Positions 8,408 to 16,306 of a stretch of 16,306 bases of DNA are shown one piece after another. A program made the position numbers and the translations under genes. The first letter of the stretch is position 1. The number at the start of each line of letters is the position of its first letter. The notes under the pieces were generated by a model. That model worked only from the letters and a program-made list of their open reading frames with translations. It had not been told where the DNA came from and did no database searches. The DNA lies in NCBI GenBank assembly GCA_001953115.1, contig LSSL01000560.1:1-16306 (forward strand), given 5' to 3'. Source of the stretch: Smittium mucronatum (taxonomy: Eukaryota > Kickxellomycota > Harpellomycetes > Harpellales > Legeriomycetaceae).

Positions 8408-8431
8408 GTTGTAGCATAAATTTGCTACAAC
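8408..8431. other. Perfect 9-bp hairpin
   Basis: GTTGTAGCA at 8408-8416 pairs perfectly with TGCTACAAC at 8423-8431 around a 6-base loop. The stem has four G-C pairs, unusual for its AT-rich surroundings. Function unknown. Confidence 0.55.
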
Positions 8432-11400
8432 CTCTTTATTTTTAATTATTCTCTATAATTATCAATATTTTTAAAGCCACAGATGAAATCTAAAAAAAAT
8501 ACTTAGATTTTTTTTCGGTAATTCACTAATTTTGGAGATTTTTTGAAAGAGGAATTGAGAAATTATCTTTTTTTCACTCTTTTGGTTGCATAGAATTAAA
8601 ATTGGAATTCACTTTTTGATTTATTTTATCATTGAAATAATAATATTTGCGATATATTGGATAGATTAATAATTTAAGAATTTTGGAATGGTTAAATTAA
8701 CTAAATAGTAATTAAGATTAAATTTGGTCCAGAAAAGCTTAAAAAATTCAATTTTTGTTTCTTTATTTTGCGAAAATCTAACCGCAATCATTGATTTAAA
8801 AAAACCAAAATCAAAACTTTAGAAGTTATAAATATTTTCATAAAATAACACGTAATTTATTAATATACATTTTTATTTCTTAATTAACAATCTTAATTTA
8901 TAATTTTTCTAATATTATGATTTTTTAACATTTAATCGAATAGTAAAGTCGCAAAAATAAACTTTTCATTTACTAGATGAAAAAATAATCCAGCTATATA
9001 TTTTTTTAATTGATTTTTTTTGCAAAAAACCACAAGCGAATTCCACAAGATTGTTTTGTTGAGGATTCCAAATACCTTTTTTTATAAAAAATATTATTTT
9101 ACTATTAGGTTTTTTATCCACTTTTTTTAAAGTGAGATGAAAACAGAATTGATTTTTCATGATATTACCAATAGCAGCTAAAATAAATAATTTATTCTTT
9201 TTAATATTTAAATTTAGAATTTCTGAAATTTTTAATTAATATAAATCTTTGTGATATAAAACAGAATAACTATAAAAAATCGTATTTTTAATAGTAATAA
9301 TAAGCTATTTTTTTCTTATTTTTTAAATTAAAAAATAAATTAATAGTTTTATTCATATCAAATAAACGTATTTTCTTAATATTTATTATTTTTTGAGAAA
9401 ATTTATAAGTTAATAAGCCCAACACAAAATTTTCATGTTGATTTTTTTTTGATTATATAGCAAAATGAATAATATTAATATATAGTTATGTGATTTGAAG
9501 TAAGCTTATATTATTTAAAATTGTTTTATTTAACTTATTGGACAAATATAATTTACTATAATTATGAGTACGATATGATTTACAATTATATTAAAAGAGA
9601 TTTAAATTTTTATTAATAAAACAAATTTATCCCTCATTTTTTTCTACGATTAATGTAAACTTTTTTCAATATAACTTTTCTTTGAAATTCAAAAAATAAA
9701 ATTTTCAGAATGTTCCATTTTAATATTTCTATACCATAATATTTCTTTTCCATTTGGGGGATTTTTTATAAAGATTTTTTCTAATAAAAATATAACTACT
9801 AAAATAAATTCTGAATTTATATATTATCAAATTTTTAAGAACTAAATAAAAGGATTAAAACAGATAATTTATTGAAAAATTGTCACTAAATCTAAAAAAA
9901 ATAGATTTTAGCATATTTATATTATAATTTTTAATAGATTAATAGTAATTTTTTGGAACATAATAGAAGCACCCCAGTTATTAAAAGCTATACCAAATAT
10001 TCATCTTCGAGAAATTTTAAGGTATATTTCCTAGATCTAAAAATTTTATTATGTGTACCGATATAATTTTTTATCTTTAAAATATTTCGCTTTCATGTTT
10101 ATACATTTTAGGATTATCTTTTTTTTTATTTTGTCCCATATATATACCAAGTTAAATATAATATTTTTTGAAATTTTCAATTAATATTATTATTTGTAAC
10201 TCTATAAGAGTAAATAAAAACATTTCCACTCATTTTAAAGTATAGAAGATTGAGCGGTTATGAGAATTCGAATCGCATTAATAATACCATTCTTGATATA
10301 CTCTAATATAAATAACAAATAGACAATATTTAGACTTCAAAGAGCAAACTATACTATAATAACAAATATTAAAAAAAGTCATTATATGATGTTTTAATAG
10401 TAAAATTTTATCCAAAGTTAGTTTTTTAGTTTTTCTTAGTGCTTTTTGAAGTAGAAAATAAGAATTTTTATTTATTGATACTAATAATATTCATTATATG
10501 TATTTTTAGAATTATTATTATTTATAAATCTAAAATGCAGAATCGAAATTTTTATATAATATGTCTATAGTTGTATAAAGCCAAAAATCATATAAGCAAA
10601 TAACCAAACTTCTGCTATCTTATTTATTAAAAGAAAACAGGATCTATTTTCTACTTGAAATTGTAGAAATTAATTGTAGTGAATATTGTTTTTTTAAATT
10701 TTTAGAATTTTAAAAAAAAATATCTTTTACTAGGCTTGATAAAAGAGTCAATGCTGAAAACTAGTATTAAATTTCTGGTTATAAACAAATAAAAGGAACT
10801 AATTTGCGTTTAATATATCTTAGTTCTTTAGATATAAAGCCTATTGTTAAATTAGAAGAAAATACAATGTGTAATATGATGGTTTTTCTAAAATATTTTT
10901 AATTTTTTTAGTGTACTTTCTAATTATAATGACGTAAAATTTAATGATAATTTAAATAATTAAATAGAGGTTCAAAATTTTGAAATATAAAGATAAAAAT
11001 AGTATACATACAATTTTGATTTTTCAAAATGGTAATTGTAGATTTTGTGTATAATCTCTTATTTTAATGTTTAAATAACTGTGGTTCTACTATTTTCATG
11101 AATGAAAAAACGTATGGAAATCCCAGTATTTATATTTATAACCTCAACTATCTATGAAATTTCTTAAGATTTTTTTCTGAAAATGATTATTTAAATATTA
11201 ATATGTTTTTATTTCACTAAATTTCGCAAAAATAAATGCTAAAATGATGTGATTTTCACTTTCTAAAAGAAAATTTATTGAGCTTTCAGCTTTTATTATC
11301 AAAATATTGTTTTTTTAAAGAGGGATTCAATTGGAATAGGATTTTTTCTTATTTGATAATATTTAATTGCAATATACTTATTTTAGCTGTCATCAATTAT

Positions 11401-11752
11401 AGAAAAAATAACTTTATGCTGAAATTGCAGTTTAAATTCAGTACAGAAAAAAATTGTCTAATAAATTATATATAATTCCATAATAATACCTCAAATTTTC
11501 TTTCAAATACTTCACAGAATGTTTCAAACGTTTTATGGAATTACCAAAAATAAATATCTGAGTATTTTAATCTTTCTTTAAAATTTATACGAATTTTAAG
11601 TATATTATCATTATCATTTTTTTTATTACAAGATATAATGAAAATATTGTTATTTTCACTTTTATTTTTATTTTTAAAAATCATTTTTCATATTTTTCTC
11701 ATATAAGAATAGATAATATAATGAGTTAAAGCACAAATATTTCTGAAAAAGA

Positions 11753-11820
11753 CAAAAAAAAACAATGTCATTTTTTTTTGTTTAAATCATTTTAAAAAAA
11801 TGACATGTTCTTGTTTTTTA
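11753..11820. other. Long imperfect foldback with perfect core
   Basis: ATGTCA plus a T-run (11765-11779) pairs with an A-run plus TGACAT (11794-11806), a core of at least 13 bp around a loop of about 14 bases. Pairing resumes outside the core: the A-run and CAA at 11754-11764 match TTG and a T-run at 11811-11819 after a 4-base bulge (GTTC). This could be a tiny MITE, a small-RNA precursor or a chance product of A and T runs. The GTCA/TGAC block argues against pure chance. Confidence 0.5.
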
Positions 11821-13038
11821 TAATTTTTATTTGACAAACCTGTTATTTTTTCATTCTGGGTAAATTGTGATAAATAATACTTTTATAGTGATAGTTTTTT
11901 GAAGTTTATCTTTCAATATTATCAAAAATAAATTATTATGGTTTATTTTTTTCTGGATTGTAACAATTAAAATTTAATCAAATTACATTTAATCTAGTTT
12001 CTTAAATTAATGTTCTATTTAACATTAATAACTATTATTATATAGAAATAATATACAGCTTTTGAATTATAAAAGTTCAAATCTAATTGCCAGTTTTTTA
12101 GTTGAACTGAATTGAGGTATTTTTTATTTTCTATAAATTATATTAATTAATATTCTCTTTTTCATTTAAAAGTCTAGTTTTCACACGATTTCTTATAAGT
12201 ATCATAATAATAATAGAGGCTGACATTAAGCATATCTATGAGAAATATCGAAAAAATTAATATTTTTTAAATCCATTTACACTTTTTTTTTTATGAATAT
12301 TACCTTCATCTTTATACTTACTTAGATTTATTATCATTTTAAATTCGATATTTCATTATATCTGCTCATTAATTAATGAAGTGAAAATAGAAATAAAATA
12401 GTGAGATTAAATATTTAATTTTCTTTATCTTGTTTTTTTTTTAGATAATACGCGCCACTTTTTCTATAATATGATTCATAAATATAGTTCTCAATATTGA
12501 AACTAATCTTTTAAATATAATTCCTTCAGGTTAATTGGGAGTTTCGGCTTTATAATAATATATTTTAATTTATTACTACTTATAAAATTTGGCAAAATTT
12601 TTTATCTTGGAACCTAATACAGCATTCAAAAATTCTAATTAGTGTTTAAAAAATTCATTTATATAAACTTTAATAGCTCTTAAGATTCTTTGATAGTTCA
12701 TGTAATTATTAATGTTTTTTTTTAAAAAACAATAACTTTATGAAACTAATTTATTCTTGAGATAAAATAGAGTAAAATAAATTTAAAAAAATGATCCAAA
12801 AGACAATTTTTCAATAAAATAAACTATAAATTTATATATATATAAATAAAATATGTTTTATATGTAAATTTCACTCTAAAAGATCTAAAATTAGGGGAGG
12901 TTGGTTCCATAAAATTCTTCCAAATATTTTTTCATTTTTATGTAAAGATAAAATTTTTTAATACATTCAATTTAAAAAATCCCTTTTTATTTTAAAGCTT
13001 TCGAATCAGTGACAAAAAGAATTATATAAAAACCAATT

Positions 13039-13446
13039 CCCCGCAGAGTGAAATACCTTGCCGTGGTTTAAGGGCTTAATAGTGTACTTTTCCAAGTACA
13101 CTATACCAAAATTTCACACAAATTTGCACTATCCTTGGTTGGGAATAATAGAGACAGTGCACAGCGATTCGGAGAACAGCGATTCCAGAGGAGGACCATC
13201 TAGAAACAGGAGGAACAAGTCGTTTAGCACAGCTGAGACATAGTCTAGTGCACAAGTCCAGCGTTCGACAGTCAGAAGATTCTCAGCGTCTAACAGCTAT
13301 TTGTAGGAAAGCCAAGTCGACCAATCCCAAGTTTGGGCAGGAGCCTAATTTTATTAACACTCTTAGATTTAGGCTCAAAATAGGAGCTCAGTAGATTCAA
13401 TGAACTATTTTTCATTGACAAAGAGCTTAATTCATGACTGCACGTA
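13039..13446 (+). repeat. Right copy of the long inverted repeat (GC-richer arm)
   Basis: Plus-strand counterpart of 1-448. Similarity begins just before GCAGAGTGAAATACC (about 13039) and runs to 13446, where the left copy leaves the window. The GC-richer composition continues to about 13575, so the repeat probably extends about 130 bp further. This copy has one 43-bp unit where the left has two. Where the arms differ, this copy most often has A or T against G or C in the left arm. It keeps the nested stem-loop at 13048-13117 and a weakened 7-bp form of the outer hairpin (13398-13417). The family is not recognised. Confidence 0.9.
13048..13117 (+). other. Conserved nested stem-loop at inner end of right arm
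   Basis: An 11-bp perfect stem, 13079-13089 with 13094-13104, has loop TTCC. It is enclosed by GTGAAAT at 13048-13054 pairing with ATTTCAC at 13111-13117. This is the mirror of 373-441. The stems are unchanged between copies, while the loop and the bases after 13117 have changed, which hints at selection on the fold while the family was active. Confidence 0.75.
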
Positions 13447-13575
13447 ACCTCAGTCATCCAGCCTACTTGAAGCAATGCCAGGGGAGGTCTTTTGGTTGGT
13501 AGATTGAACTCTTTTCCCGTAGTTACGCAGCCGGTAGTCTGGCAGAGGAGCTTATTTTAGCTAGGATAATAGTCT
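13447..13575 (+). repeat. Probable continuation of right arm beyond the window-limited match
   Basis: Composition stays GC-richer to about 13575 and then drops sharply to AT-rich sequence. The partner would lie left of base 1, outside the window, so membership is inferred from composition only. Confidence 0.45.
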
Positions 13576-13924
13576 TTTCTATACTACTTTTTCTTTTTTT
13601 CATATTTTTTCAGTATGGTTTTTAATGTCGTTATCTTAAAATAAAATTCCGTGTAAAAAAAAAGCTCTAAAAAGCGACATATAATTTATTGGTTTAGATA
13701 ATGAATTTAATATATTTTAAAAAATCTCACTGGAATATATTTTTTCTCCCACAGCCAATAAGATAATATTACTTCTATTAACTTACAACCAAGCGATCGA
13801 TTAATAAGACAGTCATTCTTAAAAATTAAAAAAAAAACTTCTGATTCTATTAAGATAATAATGTATGATAAAATTTAAATGATAAAGTTTAATAACCAAT
13901 ATTAATGAATTAAGATATTTTCCC

Positions 13925-13962
13925 ATATATATATATATAATATGTATATATGTTGTTGTTGT
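13925..13962. repeat. AT microsatellite followed by GTT repeats
   Basis: A run of alternating A and T from 13925, then TATGTATATATG and three GTT units up to GTGG. It forms the presumed tail of the SINE-like fragment. Confidence 0.85.
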
Positions 13963-14000
13963 GGAAGTGTTCCTTTTTCTGTGGATTTGAACCCTATGCC
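13925..14000 (-). mobile_element. Possible 3' part of a tRNA-derived SINE
   Basis: On the minus strand GGTTCAAATCC (complement of 13982-13992) fits the RNA polymerase III B-box consensus GGTTCRANNCC. About 25 bases downstream it runs into a tail of simple repeats, ACA units followed by TA units (13925-13961), as in many tRNA-derived SINEs. The T-stem does not pair properly, so it is not a functional tRNA gene. No convincing A box is seen in the AT-rich sequence upstream. Either only the 3' part is preserved or the B box is fortuitous. Confidence 0.35.
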
Positions 14001-14649
14001 ATTGTAATCCTATTTTTTAATACTAATATTAGATAAAATCATTATATTATCTAATTAATCTTTTAAATTATTCAATAAAGACATTTTTATTATATTGTTA
14101 AAAATAAACTTTTATAATCCTCTTTGTTTAATTCATCTGGATGAATAAGTTATCATATTTATTTTTAATGAAAATTTTATTAAAAATTTAATGCTTACCA
14201 CCAAAAAAATATCATTTTTTTCATAATAGGTATAAATATTGGATTGGTGTACTTTATACTCCATGTATCAGGTTAATATTTAATTAATATATTTTTATTA
14301 GCTTAACCTATATCAAATCTTTAATTAGGCTCTTTAAATTTCTTCATACTGATAGTTAAAAAAATTATGAATTTTATATATTATTCATTCGTTAAATGGA
14401 GAAAAATTTTTACAATTTTTTTAGTTTGATTCAATATTTAAGCTTTAATTGAATTTATTTGAAAATTCTAACCATAAAATTATTATTTTATCTCCATTTT
14501 TTTCCTACAATAATAAAAGAGTTTTTATTATATAATAATTAAAAAGTAAAAATATTTAACCAATTAAATTCGGCTTACAACCACAACAGATCAAAATCAC
14601 CAAAAAAAGATTAAAAACACATAAGGATCAAATTAACCAAAAAAATATA
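14001..14649. other. Unannotated AT-rich stretch
   Basis: No gene or repeat family recognised. A short ACAACCACAAC block near 14577-14587 weakly resembles an inverted copy of GTTGTTGTTGTGG at 13951-13963, too short to define element ends. Confidence 0.5.
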
Positions 14650-14694
14650 CATCCACATCCACATCCACATCAATACATATATATATATATATAT
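14650..14694. repeat. Compound microsatellite (CATCCA)n then (AT)n
   Basis: Three and a half CATCCA units at 14650-14672 followed by an AT run at about 14677-14694. Such compound tails can mark the 3' end of a plus-strand SINE or LINE fragment, but no body is recognisable upstream. Confidence 0.85.
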
Positions 14695-14700
14695 GTATAG

Positions 14701-16306
14701 AGGTTTTTTTTTCTGTCAGCATTTTTTTCTTTAGAACTATTTGCTCAACAGATATAATGGTTATAACATAATGACTAGGTGTAATTTAATTTATGTTGTT
14801 TTACTGAGTCATGGTTAAATATTAAGATGTGATTTTTTTTTAAGTTTTTCTTTTTTTTTGTATTTTTTGGAAGATTAATTGAGTAAATGAGTTGTTAAAG
14901 GAATGTTATCAATATTTGAAAATTTGGGGGAAAAAATAATCTGTCATATACATTATTTTAGTGGTTTGAGTTTTAAAGCTTAGAAAAGATATGTTCTATT
15001 TATTTTTTTCTCGGTATCCCTCCATTAATAACGCTATAAAAAAAACTTTTATATTTGATTAAATTTGCTAAAATACTTATTTAATCCTATATAAGCATTA
15101 TTTATTTAATCTGAAAACATCTTGTAGCTTATTCTTCTTGTTTCAAAACATTTTTTATGGAAAGAGATATTTTTTTGACTTATACTCATTTCAAAACTTC
15201 GTTGGTTCCCTTTTTTAATATATTTATGGAACTTTCCATATTTTTTGATTTATGAAAATCGCACCCTATTTTTTCTCGTTTATTATTTTTGATATTTGGA
15301 GTGGTGAATTTAAAATTTATAATTGGAAGTATTTTTAGACAAAAAATGTTTCCACACATATATATGGGATATTATTTTGCAGACCAGAAGGCTTTTTATT
15401 TGAAAGTTTTATAGTCCAAAATTAGCACTAATATTAATTGGCATAATCCAATTTTATTAGACCCTAAATAAGAACATATGTACCAAAAATGAAAATGCTA
15501 TTATAATTGACTTTTTTTTTGGAAATTTATGCAAGATAATTTTTTAAATTGAGGCGATCAATTTAAAACTAAAAAGAGCTTCTATAGCTATATTAAAATA
15601 TTATTAGAAGTCATAAATTAGGATTCATTGATTTTTTGAAGAACCTGGTTAAAATTTAAAAGCATTAACACTAATATATCTTGTAAATAAAGCCAAATAA
15701 TAAGTGTTTATCTATAAAATATATTTACAAAGTTTGCTTAATAAATCACTAATACGGGCTGATTTTATTTCCGGTGCTCTATATTTTATAATTGCGCATT
15801 AGGGTATTAAATTGGAACCAAATATTTTATTTTATTTGCTTCAAAGACCATATTAATGAACACAAAAAATTTCTATATTTAGATAAAAACTTCTTTGTCT
15901 GAATAGATGATCATTATCTAAGTGCATAATTCAGGGTTTTAAAATATATAGAACTTTATATCATTATCTAGTTTCACACTGGTGCTATTGTGATAAATAT
16001 ATTGTGATACTTTTAACTGCTTAAAATATGTTCAATCAATTTAAAAGCTAAGATAAAAATTGAATTGAGAATATAGGTTATAAACAATCAATATTCGGTT
16101 TGATTTCATGATATACCGTCATTTCAACTCCCTGTCACCAAAAATATACATTGAAAAAATCTTTTTATCTACAATTCTCCCAAAAAAGGTTTTTTCATCG
16201 ACGAAGCTTAATTTAAAAATATTTTAATAAATTTAAATAAAATCCATTACTGATTTATGAAAATAAAATCAACAAAATAGGCTTAAATTTCTAATTATGA
16301 TGTGTG
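14701..16306. other. Unannotated AT-rich DNA to window end
   Basis: No frame above about 60 codons, no repeat shared with the rest of the window, no RNA gene and no element ends seen. A and T runs are common. Confidence 0.6.

Larger units (their letters stand above)
6837..13038. other. Long AT-rich stretch without recognisable genes
   Basis: About 6.2 kb of very AT-rich sequence. The longest open frames are about 60-65 codons (such as 8966-9160 minus and 11278-11475 plus). They are rich in Lys, Asn, Ile and Phe, as random AT-rich DNA gives, and I recognise no domain in them. There are many A and T runs and a few perfect hairpins, listed separately. I found no inverted or direct copy of the DIRS ends here. 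Strongly decayed mobile-element sequence cannot be excluded. Confidence 0.7.

Noticed and set aside
7279..8993. Repeated phrase ATGAAAAAATAATCC near 7280 and 8978
   Set aside because: A 15-base match made almost wholly of A and T in very AT-rich DNA; the flanks do not match.
8966..9160. 64-codon minus-strand frame in the AT-rich stretch
   Set aside because: Lys/Ile/Phe/Asn-rich, no recognised domain, no supporting context; expected by chance in DNA of this composition.
10253..10290. tRNA-like fragment around AGAATTCGAATCGC
   Set aside because: It fails the B-box consensus, has no paired T-stem, no acceptor stem and no A box upstream.
11278..11475. 65-codon plus-strand frame, hydrophobic with possible membrane segments
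   Set aside because: Hydrophobic runs arise readily from T-rich codons; it has no ATG at the start and no neighbours or homologues that I recognise.
12870..12904. TTCACTCT...TTAGGGGAGG resembling 437-452 at the inner edge of the left arm
   Set aside because: Two 8-10 bp blocks separated by an extra 12-13 bases; too short and interrupted to claim a repeat, though its position near the right arm is curious.
13043..13547. GCAGAG at 13043-13048 and 13542-13547 as a target-site duplication around the right arm
   Set aside because: The arm-to-arm similarity already includes AGAG at the inner edge and extends past it to the run of C, so the first copy lies within the repeat. A 6-bp match at this distance can be chance.

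Overview
The window looks like repeat-rich, gene-poor nuclear DNA of a very AT-rich eukaryote, probably an animal. The evidence is indirect: a DIRS-type retrotransposon, a SINE-like fragment with a simple-repeat tail, a short terminal-inverted-repeat element, and long AT-rich stretches with no open frames. I cannot name the species. I see no intact protein gene, no tRNA or rRNA gene, no CRISPR array and no bacterial-type operon.

The best-supported object is a decayed DIRS-family (tyrosine-recombinase) retrotransposon at about 1653-6555, + strand. It keeps the full DIRS layout. A left inverted terminal repeat (ITR, 1653-1781) is followed by a Gag relic (1822-2460) and a reverse transcriptase / RNase H / Dam-like methyltransferase relic (2599-4548). 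A tyrosine recombinase relic (5183-6250) comes next, then an internal complementary region (ICR, 6255-6353) and a right ITR with an extra outer tail (6392-6555). The ICR is complementary to both outer ends of the element, which is how such elements are thought to circularise. All three coding regions are broken by stop codons, and several catalytic residues are replaced.

The DIRS relic lies between other repeats. On its left are a short terminal-inverted-repeat element (741-1051), a 41-bp tandem repeat (1070-1195) and one half of a second inverted-repeat pair (1131-1245). The other half of that pair (6760-6836) lies just right of the relic. This suggests that the DIRS element landed inside an older inverted-repeat structure. 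From about 6837 to 13038 there is a very AT-rich stretch with a few perfect hairpins and nothing I can read as coding.

Two copies of one GC-richer, hairpin-rich repeat face each other at the outer positions: 1-448 (minus) and 13039-13446 or slightly further (plus), roughly 88% identical by eye. They are either the long terminal inverted repeats of one element larger than 13 kb or two independent insertions of one family. The left copy is cut by the window edge, so the window cannot decide. Beyond the right copy lie a possible minus-strand SINE fragment (about 13925-14000), microsatellites, and unremarkable AT-rich DNA to the end.
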